Positions 36,133-43,522 of a stretch of 64,000 nucleotides of DNA are shown piece after piece. The notes below the pieces were generated by a model. The model was not told where the DNA came from, ran no database searches, and saw only the letters and a list, made by a program, of their open reading frames with translations. This DNA is from Nitrospira sp. (GTDB taxonomy: Bacteria; Nitrospirota; Nitrospiria; Nitrospirales; Nitrospiraceae): assembly GCA_036984305.1 (NCBI GenBank), contig BQWY01000001.1, positions 682,001 to 746,000 on the forward strand, in the 5' to 3' direction. Each line of letters starts with the position of its first letter. Positions within the stretch are counted from its first letter, which is position 1. A program made the position numbers and the translations under genes.

Positions 36133-37233
36133 TCAGGCTCGGTCGCGAGGGCCGAATCGTTCCTCGACCTTCTCCCGATCACAACTCCAAGACGCGCCGG
36201 TCTTGTAGCCCTCGAAGCGACCGTCGGCATACGCCGCCACGTGGGCTCGAAGGGCGGCCATTTCTTCGGATTTCATGGCGACGAATCGCTTGGCGTGGCC
36301 TGCGTTCTCTCGCAAGTGGTCCAGACTGTCCACGCCGCTCACGATGGTGGCCACGGGAAGACTCCAGACATACTGCAACCCTTCCTCGGCCCGTAGGACC
36401 CCGTCTTTGATCGGCTGTCCTTTCCCGCAGAGCGTCTTCATTGCAATCGGAGCAATACCTTGTCGGAGGAGTTCCGGCAGTACCAGCTGTTCGAAACTCC
36501 GAAACGACGCATCGAACACGTTCAGGGGCATCTGGCACGTATCGAAGGGAAATTGTTGTTTCAACACACGAGCATGCACGTCGGGGTCTTTGTGACCGGT
36601 AAACCCTACAAATCGGACTTTCCCCTGTTGCTTGGCCTCTAGAAGCGCCTCGGCCACGCCGCCGGGGGCAAACAGGATGTCATGATCGTCCTGACAGTTC
36701 ACTTCGTGAATTTGCCAGAGGTCGAGATAGTCGGTGCCGAGGCGGCGAAGGGACTGTTCGAGCTGCCTCATGGCCACGGCTTTTCCACGTCCATGCGTGC
36801 ACACCTTGGTCATCAGGAACACGCGGTCGCGCTTGCCTTTGAGGGCCTTGCCCATGACTGTTTCGCTGCGCGTCTCGTTGTATTCCCACGCATTGTCGAA
36901 AAAAGTGACTCCAAGGTCGATCGCCTCATGCGCGATGCGGAGGCCGTCTTCCTCGGACCGGCGAATGAAATGCGCCCCGCCCAGGGCCATCATCGACACG
37001 CGGACGCCCGTCTTGCCCAGTAGTCGCGTTGGGATGGGAGCGCGATCGTCAGAGGAAGGATCGGCGGCAAGAAGATTTCTCTGCCAGATCTGGTGTGGGC
37101 CGAAGACCGCGGTTGATCCCAGAATTCCCAGCCCGGCAAGCATTTGCCGCCGTGTCACCGATGGGATCACGAATCGAGAACCTTGTACGCTGCGTTTCAT
37201 TCGGACGTTCATGTCTAGGTTTTCCCGCAGCAT
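36133..37233 (-). CDS. Tat-exported aldo/keto reductase
   Basis: A 366-residue protein. The leader contains VTRRQMLAGLGILGSTAVFG, a twin-arginine signal. The aldo/keto reductase barrel has the catalytic residues Asp and Tyr in FFDNAWEYNE, Lys in FLMTKVCTHG and His in LDLWQIHEV. GGGAGGG eight bases ahead supports ATG 37233. A folded, cofactor-loaded enzyme exported by Tat and encoded with a haem c lipoprotein suggests periplasmic redox chemistry, but the substrate and electron donor are unknown. Confidence 0.85.
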   Translation of the reverse strand: MLRENLDMNVRMKRSVQGSRFVIPSVTRRQMLAGLGILGSTAVFGPHQIWQRNLLAADPSSDDRAPIPTRLLGKTGVRVSMMALGGAHFIRRSEEDGLRIAHEAIDLGVTFFDNAWEYNETRSETVMGKALKGKRDRVFLMTKVCTHGRGKAVAMRQLEQSLRRLGTDYLDLWQIHEVNCQDDHDILFAPGGVAEALLEAKQQGKVRFVGFTGHKDPDVHARVLKQQFPFDTCQMPLNVFDASFRSFEQLVLPELLRQGIAPIAMKTLCGKGQPIKDGVLRAEEGLQYVWSLPVATIVSGVDSLDHLRENAGHAKRFVAMKSEEMAALRAHVAAYADGRFEGYKTGASWSCDREKVEERFGPRDRA

Positions 37234-37469
37234 GCGCCCGTCCCTCCCATTAGGTCAATAGCGGGAATGGCCATGGCGATCCAACATGGTTGGTCGGTGG
37301 GGATCGTCGAACGTGGATCGTGTGACCTGGGTGGTGTAAGCGGGTCAGAGGTGTGGGCGGCGTCCCCGAGCCAATGACGGAACGGGTCGCGTTGAGGGTG
37401 CTGATGAGACGAAGCGATGTTGGCGATGAGGTCAGGACCCCCGAAATTGATCGGGGAGAGGGGATGGCA

Positions 37470-39170
37470 CTACCGCCGAATATGGGCCCAGGCTTTTTGA
37501 TATTCCTCGAAGGAGTCGACTTCCATCCAACCTTTGTAGATCGGCACGGCGCTCACGCTGTGCCCGGCGTCGATGAGTTCCTGGATCATGTCGGTAAATG
37601 CCGCCTTGGCCAGGCTCGGCGATTCGTGGAAGGGTTTGTTGACATAGGTGGCGAGAACGTGTCGATAGGTCTCGGTCAATGTGCGAATGGCTTTCTCTGA
37701 GAACATCGCCATTCCAATGAACTCTCCGTGCGCGTTGTCGTGAGAGAGGTGCTGCCCGATCTTCACGATGCGATGCTCGTCCTCCGGCATGACGAATCGG
37801 GAGAGGTAGCTCTTCCCCGGGGCTTGCTCGAAGGAGACGAGATCCGGGTTGAGATGCGCACCCTTTGGGCGCGCCTGATGCTGGTCGTACCACGCGAGGT
37901 CGACGACAAGGGCGATGTCGGCCGGGCTTTTGAGGAGTTTTTCCAGAATCGCGACGTCGAACAGGATGTCGCCGTACATCAAAATGGTGCGCGCCGTGAG
38001 CTCGTTTTCGGCGCAAAAAATGGAGAACAGCTCGCCCGTACTCTCGTATTGATCGTTGTCGTAATAGCGGATGTTCGGCAGCGAGATCGCTTCTTTCTTG
38101 TATCCGCGGACGAGCGCGATTTCCTTGATATTGCAGTCGTTGAGTGCGGCGATCTGCCGTTCCAGGATCGTCTTGCCCTTGATGTCGAGCAAACACTTTG
38201 GCTTGTCCTCGATCAATGGCAGCAGTTGCTTCTCGAACCCGGCGGCCGCGATGACGGCGGTAATCTTTCCGCCGCCGACGGGTAGGAATTGCTTCTCGTC
38301 TCGCTCCATCTCAGGGACGCCGACAATCTCGTAGACTTCCGGCAACGTGACAATGCGGTCGTTGGCCGCACCGGGTCGGGTATCCTGCTTGATGAGGTCA
38401 AGCGCCTCGCGCATGCCTCGGATGGCGGCGCGCACCGGCTGGTTGGCGTAGATGATGATCTTCGCACCTGCGGCCTCGAGTTCGGCGGCGGTGGTCTGAT
38501 CGAAGATTGTCGGCACAACGACGAGCGGTACCCGGCCGGAAAATGCCTTGTACACCGCCTTGAGCTCATCGAAGGCCTTGGACTTGGAGTGGATCAGCAC
38601 GGCGTCGGCGCCCGCCTCTGCGTAGGCCTCCGCCCGCTTCAACGCTTCTTCCTGTCCCCATCCGGCGATAAGCGCCTCGGTGCGCGCGATTAGCATGAAT
38701 TCGGGATGGAGTTGCGCCGCCTTGGCCGCCTTGATCTTGCCGCAGTGTTCCTCGATTGGAATCAATTCGCGGCGCACGCCGGCGTAAAAGCTACAACGCT
38801 TGGGATAGACGTTGTCCTCGATGCAAATGGCGGCCACGCCGGCCCGCTCGCGGTCGTTGACCGCGCGCATGACGTTCAGCGCGTTGCCGTAGCCCGTATC
38901 GCAGTCGGCAATAATCGGAATCGATACGGCCTCCGCGATGTTACGTTCGACGGCCAGTTGTTCGCTGGAATCGATGAAACTGGCGTCAGGGATGCACTTG
39001 AGTGAGGCCGAGATGGCAAAGCCACTTGCCCAAATGGCGTCGAAGCCCGCGCGCTCGATCAATCGGGCGCTCAGCGCATCGTGCGCGCCCACGGCTTTGA
39101 TGGCGCCGGGTCGTTTCAGCAGTGCGCGGAGCGTGACGGCTGGATGAACGGGAGACATGGCGACGCGCAT
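37470..39170 (-). CDS. PEP mutase fused to a nucleotidyltransferase domain (phosphonate biosynthesis)
   Basis: A 566-residue fusion. Residues 1-290 are a PEP mutase/isocitrate-lyase-superfamily barrel: SGFAISAS, the metal motif DCDTGYGN (89-96), the gating-loop motif, LIARTEAL and LIHSKSK. The gating motif reads EDNVYPKRCS (118-127), where typical PEP mutases have EDKxxxKxNS: Lys is Asn120 and Asn is Cys126. Residues 300-566 are a LicC/PntC-like nucleotidyltransferase, but its nucleotide signature reads AAGFEKQLLP (309-318) in place of AAGxGxRL. The expected reaction is PEP to phosphonopyruvate. The next phosphonate genes lie on the opposite strand. Confidence 0.85.
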   Translation of the reverse strand: MRVAMSPVHPAVTLRALLKRPGAIKAVGAHDALSARLIERAGFDAIWASGFAISASLKCIPDASFIDSSEQLAVERNIAEAVSIPIIADCDTGYGNALNVMRAVNDRERAGVAAICIEDNVYPKRCSFYAGVRRELIPIEEHCGKIKAAKAAQLHPEFMLIARTEALIAGWGQEEALKRAEAYAEAGADAVLIHSKSKAFDELKAVYKAFSGRVPLVVVPTIFDQTTAAELEAAGAKIIIYANQPVRAAIRGMREALDLIKQDTRPGAANDRIVTLPEVYEIVGVPEMERDEKQFLPVGGGKITAVIAAAGFEKQLLPLIEDKPKCLLDIKGKTILERQIAALNDCNIKEIALVRGYKKEAISLPNIRYYDNDQYESTGELFSIFCAENELTARTILMYGDILFDVAILEKLLKSPADIALVVDLAWYDQHQARPKGAHLNPDLVSFEQAPGKSYLSRFVMPEDEHRIVKIGQHLSHDNAHGEFIGMAMFSEKAIRTLTETYRHVLATYVNKPFHESPSLAKAAFTDMIQELIDAGHSVSAVPIYKGWMEVDSFEEYQKAWAHIRR

Positions 39171-39236
39171 GATGCGAAAGAAGGACGAGTCTTGTCAATG
39201 AGAAGTTGGGAGACGGTTCTTCCCGTATCCCTGGGG

Positions 39237-39794
39237 CTAGAATCCAGCTGGGGCACCTTCGTTGAGTTGCGGAGCCCACACCTGGCTTTCGAAAAAGATG
39301 ACGCCTTCTTCGTCATGGATTTTGTACCGCAGCGTCACGTCGGTTTCCTCGCCATGCCAATTGTGAAAGCGGACGGATCCCATCGCGATTTGCCCCGGCG
39401 TGCGATCGAGTTCTCCGTATCGGTTCTCGAGGTATTTCATAATGGCGTCGTGCACAGTCTTGCTGCGATAGCGGACGGCGACGCGCGCAAACCGATCCTT
39501 GGCCGTATAAAATCGCATGGAATCGACAGGCACCGTGCCCAAAGCAGGTGTGATGCCGATCAGTTCGTAGGCTTTCAGCCGGCCGGTATCCTCGACCTTG
39601 TGGAAGGTTTCCGACTCCTTGAAGGTGGCGCCCCATGGAATGCCTTCGAAATCACGCGTATCGTGCTCGATCGGGACGGCTCCCGCGGGGATCGATGAAA
39701 GCAGCAGGGCGGTGAGTCCGGCCAGCAGGCCGTGGTACAACGTACGCGCCCATGTAGGGCGAGTGTTGCTACTCCGCACTGTCCGTGATTCCAT
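39237..39794 (-). CDS. Exported protein, tandem paralogue 1
   Basis: A 185-residue product with a signal peptide (LYHGLLAGLTALLLSSIPAG) and a mature domain containing DFEGIPWGATFKE, KDRFARVAVRYRSKTVHDAI, MKYLENRYGELDRTPGQIA and EETDVTLRYKI. The upstream gene encodes a clear relative. FxGIxWGAxxxE and YLExRxGxLDxTPGQ are shared. The family looks like small periplasmic proteins of unknown function. Its start overlaps the upstream copy by 26 bp. It lies inside the phosphonate locus without obvious biochemical link. Confidence 0.75.
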   Translation of the reverse strand: MESRTVRSSNTRPTWARTLYHGLLAGLTALLLSSIPAGAVPIEHDTRDFEGIPWGATFKESETFHKVEDTGRLKAYELIGITPALGTVPVDSMRFYTAKDRFARVAVRYRSKTVHDAIMKYLENRYGELDRTPGQIAMGSVRFHNWHGEETDVTLRYKIHDEEGVIFFESQVWAPQLNEGAPAGF

Positions 39795-40302
39795 CGTTGA
39801 ATCGTGGGGCGAGCGTGCGGCTGTCGAAGAACACGAATCCTCGTTCGCTGCGCCCTTCGTAGGTTAGATTGATTTCGGTCTCAGGCCCCCTCCAATTATA
39901 CTGCTGGTTCAGACCGCGGACCATCTGTCCTGGGGTCTTGTCCAATGGTCCGAACCGTGTCTCCAAATACGCCAGCACCTGTTTGTGGACCGCTTCACCT
40001 TTGTAACGAACGGTCACCCGAGCGAACTTTCCTTCGACCGTCACCAGCAGCAAACTGGCGACGGGAATCGTGTCCAGTGCGGGCGATGAATCTTTGATTT
40101 CATATTCGCCGACGCGCGGCCCGGCGTAGGTTTGCTTCAGTTCAGGCCGACCCTTGAGAGAGGCTCCCCACTCGATGCCTTGGAAGCCCTTGGGGTCGTT
40201 GTGCAACTCCGCGGTCGCGAATGCGGGCGACGTCGTGGTCCATCCCCAGCCGATCAGTCCCAAAAGCCCGATGGCAAGCCGCGTGGAACGCATACTTGGC
40301 AC
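39769..40302 (-). CDS. Exported protein, tandem paralogue 2
   Basis: A 177-residue product with a signal peptide (LAIGLLGLIGWGWTTTSPAF) and the same domain as the gene after it: GFQGIEWGASLKG, GKFARVTVRYKGEAVHKQVL, AYLETRFGPLDKTPGQMV and ETEINLTYEG. About one third of positions agree by eye. It is transcribed away from the phosphonopyruvate decarboxylase gene, from the shared 98-bp divergent region 40303-40400. Function unknown. Confidence 0.75.
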   Translation of the reverse strand: MPSMRSTRLAIGLLGLIGWGWTTTSPAFATAELHNDPKGFQGIEWGASLKGRPELKQTYAGPRVGEYEIKDSSPALDTIPVASLLLVTVEGKFARVTVRYKGEAVHKQVLAYLETRFGPLDKTPGQMVRGLNQQYNWRGPETEINLTYEGRSERGFVFFDSRTLAPRFNDGITDSAE

Positions 40303-40345
40303 GCTAGCACAATCCGCAAAAGTCTCACAACTGCCGTTCTGTGCA

Positions 40346-40375
40346 TTGAGTATCCACGCCGGTCTTCGCTATAAT
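40346..40375 (+). promoter_or_regulatory. Sigma70 promoter of the phosphonate operon
   Basis: TTGAGT (40346-40351), 18-base spacer, perfect TATAAT (40370-40375). A start near 40382 leaves an 18-base leader with GGAG at 40393-40396 before ATG 40401. It drives the decarboxylase subunits and probably the genes to 45999, which are largely overlapping. Confidence 0.75.
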
Positions 40376-40400
40376 CCGCCCTCTTACGAACCGGAGAGTC

Positions 40401-40898
40401 ATGATCGACAGCGACGTCTTTGTGCAAGCGCTTCAGGATATCGGCGTGGAGTTTTTCACCGGCGTGCCGGATTCCATCCTTGGTGGGATCATCGCGACGT
40501 TGATGGAGCGTCGGCTGTATGTGCCGGCCAATCGGGAAGACGAGGCAGTGGCGATGGCTGCCGGCGCGTACATGGCGGGGAGGGTCCCGGCCGTCCTCAT
40601 GCAAAATTCAGGGTTGGGCACCTCGCTGAATACGATCATTTCTCTGAACCTCATTTACCAGCAACCCTGCATCATGATCGTGTCGTGGCGCGGATATCAG
40701 GGGAAGGATGCCCCGGAGCACTTGGTCATGGGCGAAACGATGCCGCAGTTGCTTGACTTGATGAAAATTCCCCATCGGACGCTGACGGAAGCCACGATGG
40801 CGCAGGATCTGAAATGGGTGGCCGAGACGTTCATGACGCGACGTATCCCCGTCGCCCTCATCATTCAAAAGGGAGTTGTGCATAGCCTGCACCCGTGA
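40401..40898 (+). CDS. Phosphonopyruvate decarboxylase, N-terminal (alpha) subunit
   Basis: A 165-residue thiamine-diphosphate PYR domain: FFTGVPDSILGGIIATLMER, the catalytic-Glu segment PANREDEAVAMAAGAYMAGR, VLMQNSGLGTSLNTIISL and a helix ending HRTLTEA. This is the N-terminal half of AepY-type enzymes, which convert phosphonopyruvate to phosphonoacetaldehyde. Here it is a separate polypeptide, as in sulfopyruvate decarboxylase ComDE. The stop overlaps the GTG that could start the beta subunit. Sulfopyruvate as substrate cannot be excluded by sequence alone; the PEP mutase and AEP transaminase favour phosphonopyruvate. Confidence 0.87.
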   Translation: MIDSDVFVQALQDIGVEFFTGVPDSILGGIIATLMERRLYVPANREDEAVAMAAGAYMAGRVPAVLMQNSGLGTSLNTIISLNLIYQQPCIMIVSWRGYQGKDAPEHLVMGETMPQLLDLMKIPHRTLTEATMAQDLKWVAETFMTRRIPVALIIQKGVVHSLHP

Positions 40899-40948
40899 GA
40901 CGCGCAGCGAGCGGTGCAGCGGGGCGATGGGGCGATCATGACGAAGCT

Positions 40949-41533
40949 ATGAGTATGAGACCCGAACAAGGAGCCATGCAAAGTCGGGCGCAGGCCATGG
41001 AGGCCTTGCTCTCCCTCATGACGGATCAACCGGTCATCGTCTGCAACGGGTTTCCATCGCGCGAGGTGTGCAAGATCGCCGATCGTCCGACGCATTTTTA
41101 TATGATCGGATCGATGGGAGTGGCTGCGGCGATCGGTCTCGGGGTGGCTCTGAACAAGCCCAGCAAGAAGGTTGTCGTGTTCGACGGCGATGGGAACGTG
41201 CTGATGGGAATGGGGACACTGGCCACTGTGGGAGCGGTCAAACCCAAGAACTTCGTCCATGTGGTGTTCGATAATGAAGTCTACGGGACGACCGGCAATC
41301 AGCCGACCTATGCTCGGGTGGTACGGCTGGACCAGGTTGCGAAAGCCGCCGGCTATGTCAACGTCGAACGGGTGCACGAGCGTGAGGATTTGGTATACGA
41401 GTTCAAGGACATGCTGAGCAAGGATGGCCCGAGCTTTCTGCTGGTGAAAGTCAACGAACTCGTGGAGGAGGCCGGGCGGATTCCTCACGACCCTCCGGTT
41501 ATCACCCAGCGATTCAAGAAAGCCATTGAATAG
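40949..41533 (+). CDS. Phosphonopyruvate decarboxylase, C-terminal (beta) subunit
   Basis: A 194-residue thiamine-diphosphate-binding PP domain: MIGSMGVAAAIGLGVAL, the cofactor motif VVFDGDGNVLMGMGTLATVG, then FVHVVFDNEVYGTTGNQP and a C-terminal helix with GPSFLLVKVNEL. It pairs with the alpha subunit upstream. An in-frame GTG at 40895 overlaps the alpha stop; ATG 40949 is preferred because the extra 18 residues (RAASGAAGRWGDHDEA) lack family similarity. The two domains are fused in most AepY enzymes, so this is the split form. Confidence 0.87.
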   Translation: MSMRPEQGAMQSRAQAMEALLSLMTDQPVIVCNGFPSREVCKIADRPTHFYMIGSMGVAAAIGLGVALNKPSKKVVVFDGDGNVLMGMGTLATVGAVKPKNFVHVVFDNEVYGTTGNQPTYARVVRLDQVAKAAGYVNVERVHEREDLVYEFKDMLSKDGPSFLLVKVNELVEEAGRIPHDPPVITQRFKKAIE

Positions 41534-41655
41534 CGTCATGCGTCGTACGTCATCCGCCAAACGAAGATCGAGACAAGTAATTGCAAGGTCGGTGTACGGT
41601 TGTCTCCAGTATTCGCGATTGACGCTTGTCGAATGACGATTGAGGGAGTCTTACG

Positions 41656-42750
41656 GTGATCCTGCTTAATCCCGGACCAGTCAACGTCAGCGAACGCGTT
41701 CGAAGGGCGCTGCTTCAGCCCGATATTTGTCATCGCGAGGGAGAGTTCACCGAACTCCTCCGTCGCGTTCAGCACAAGCTGCTGAAGGCGTTTGTTCCCG
41801 GGGCTGAATCGGAGTATGTCGCGGCGGTCATCTCGGGTTCCGGAACGGCGGCCGTGGAAGCGGCAGTGCTCTCGTCGGTGCCTCATGGCAAACGAGTGCT
41901 GGTGCTTAACAACGGGGTCTACGGGGAGCGGCTATCGCTCATCGCCAACGGCCAAAAAATCGCCGTGCCAGAGGTCAAGATGGATTGGGGTAAGCGGCCG
42001 ACGGCCGAACTGATCAAACAGGCGCTGAAAGTCCGTCCGGAGGTTCAGACCGTGGCGATGGTCCACCATGAGACCACGACCGGCCTGATGAATCCCGCCG
42101 AAGAGATTTCCGAGGCGGTCGACAGCTTGGGGCGCGTGTTCGTGCTCGACTCAGTGAGCGGATTGGGCGGGGAGCCGCTCAATATCGCTGGATCCCACAT
42201 GTATCTCGTCGCAGGGACGGCGGGGAAGTGTATCCAGGGCTTCCCCGGTGTGTCGTTCGTTCTCGTTCGTCGGGGCTTTCTCGATCGCATGCGGACCTAT
42301 CCCAAGCGCAGCTGGTACCTCAGCCTGCCGCAATATGTGGACGAGCAGGGAAACGGTGCGGTTCCGTTCACGCCAGCCGTGCAAATCTATTACGCTTTCG
42401 ACGAGGCGCTGAATGAATTGCTCGAGGAGGGTGTGGCCAAGCGCATCCAACGGCTGAAGCGGGCCGCGACTCTAATACGCCAGAAAATGAGCGATCTGGG
42501 CGTGAAGGCGTTGCTCCCGGCGGATGTCCAGTCCAATTCTCTTACCTCCTATCTGCTGCCCGACGGTCTTGCGTATGACGTGCTGCACGATCGGCTGAAA
42601 GAGCGCGGCTATGTCATTTACGCCGGACAGGGCGCGTTGGCATCGAAGATTTTCCGTATCGCCAACATGGGGGCGCTGACCGAGTCGGACCTGCAAGGCT
42701 TTCTCACAGCCTTCCAAGAGGTGTTGGAAGCGGCCGTGGTTTCTCGGTGA
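41656..42750 (+). CDS. 2-aminoethylphosphonate transaminase (class V, PhnW-like)
   Basis: A 364-residue PLP enzyme: MILLNPGPVNVSERVRRAL, GSGTAAVEAAVLSSV, the PLP-binding Asp165 (VLDSVSGLGG) and Lys191 in VAGTAGKCIQGFPG. These fit AEP:pyruvate aminotransferases. In a biosynthetic locus it would run toward AEP by aminating phosphonoacetaldehyde. GTG start at 41656 has GAGGGAG seven bases upstream. Its stop overlaps the next gene's GTG start by four bases. Confidence 0.88.
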   Translation: MILLNPGPVNVSERVRRALLQPDICHREGEFTELLRRVQHKLLKAFVPGAESEYVAAVISGSGTAAVEAAVLSSVPHGKRVLVLNNGVYGERLSLIANGQKIAVPEVKMDWGKRPTAELIKQALKVRPEVQTVAMVHHETTTGLMNPAEEISEAVDSLGRVFVLDSVSGLGGEPLNIAGSHMYLVAGTAGKCIQGFPGVSFVLVRRGFLDRMRTYPKRSWYLSLPQYVDEQGNGAVPFTPAVQIYYAFDEALNELLEEGVAKRIQRLKRAATLIRQKMSDLGVKALLPADVQSNSLTSYLLPDGLAYDVLHDRLKERGYVIYAGQGALASKIFRIANMGALTESDLQGFLTAFQEVLEAAVVSR

Positions 42751-43469
42751 AGGCACTCCTCCTCGCAGCCGGAGTCGGCAAGCGGCTTTGGGCCATCACA
42801 CAGTATCGTCCCAAGTGTCTCATTGAGTTCGGCGGCAAATCTCTGCTGGTCCGTCACCTTGAAACGCTGGCTTCGCTCGGAGTGCGGCGGACGACCATCG
42901 TGGTCGGCTATAAGCAGGAAATGATTCGAAAGGCGGTGGGCGAGGTCTATGCCGGCGTCTCGCTCGACTACGTGGTGAACGACCAATACCATCGTGGCAG
43001 TATCTCTTCGCTCTGGATGGCGCGCCGATCGCTGGACGATGACGTTGTCATCATGGATGCCGATGTTTTGTATCATCGCGAGATCATGCGGCGCCTGCTG
43101 CGGGCCACACACCCGACGTGCCTGTTGATGGACGAAAGCGTCAAGCAAACGGGCGAAGAATGCATGGTGGTGGTGCGTGGCGGGCGCGTCACCGCTCTCA
43201 CGAAACGGATGCCCTCTGCGTACGATTATGCCGGAGAGGGCGTCGGGTTTCTGAAGGTCCAGCATTCGGACGCCGACCAGCTCGTGGCCTCGCTCGAGGC
43301 CCATATCGAGCGCGACGAGTGGGACATGGAATACGAAGACGGGTTGCGTGAGTTCTTTTCGGCCGTTACGGTCGGGCATGAAAAAATCGGCGGGCTCCCG
43401 TGGACCGAGATCGACTTCCCCGAGGATGTCGAGAAGGCCACACGGGAAATCCTCCCCAAACTGGACTAA
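42747..43469 (+). CDS. LicC/PntC-like cytidylyltransferase, likely CTP:AEP cytidylyltransferase
   Basis: A 240-residue nucleotidyltransferase with the intact signature LLAAGVGKRLWAI (Gly9-x-Gly11-x-Arg13), RPKCLIEFGGKSLL, VVNDQYHRGSISSLWMAR and the metal Asp in VIMDADVLYH. NDxYxxxxxxxSL is characteristic of the LicC choline-phosphate cytidylyltransferase group, to which the CMP-AEP-forming PntC belongs. It is coupled to the AEP transaminase by a four-base overlap, which favours AEP as substrate. Of the three nucleotidyltransferase domains in the locus it is the only one with a complete GxGxR loop. Confidence 0.82.
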   Translation: MKALLLAAGVGKRLWAITQYRPKCLIEFGGKSLLVRHLETLASLGVRRTTIVVGYKQEMIRKAVGEVYAGVSLDYVVNDQYHRGSISSLWMARRSLDDDVVIMDADVLYHREIMRRLLRATHPTCLLMDESVKQTGEECMVVVRGGRVTALTKRMPSAYDYAGEGVGFLKVQHSDADQLVASLEAHIERDEWDMEYEDGLREFFSAVTVGHEKIGGLPWTEIDFPEDVEKATREILPKLD

Positions 43470-43522
43470 CCTTTTCCGACGCGCTAGAGTACTCAGGATC
43501 CCCCGGAGAGAGTGCACGTTCG

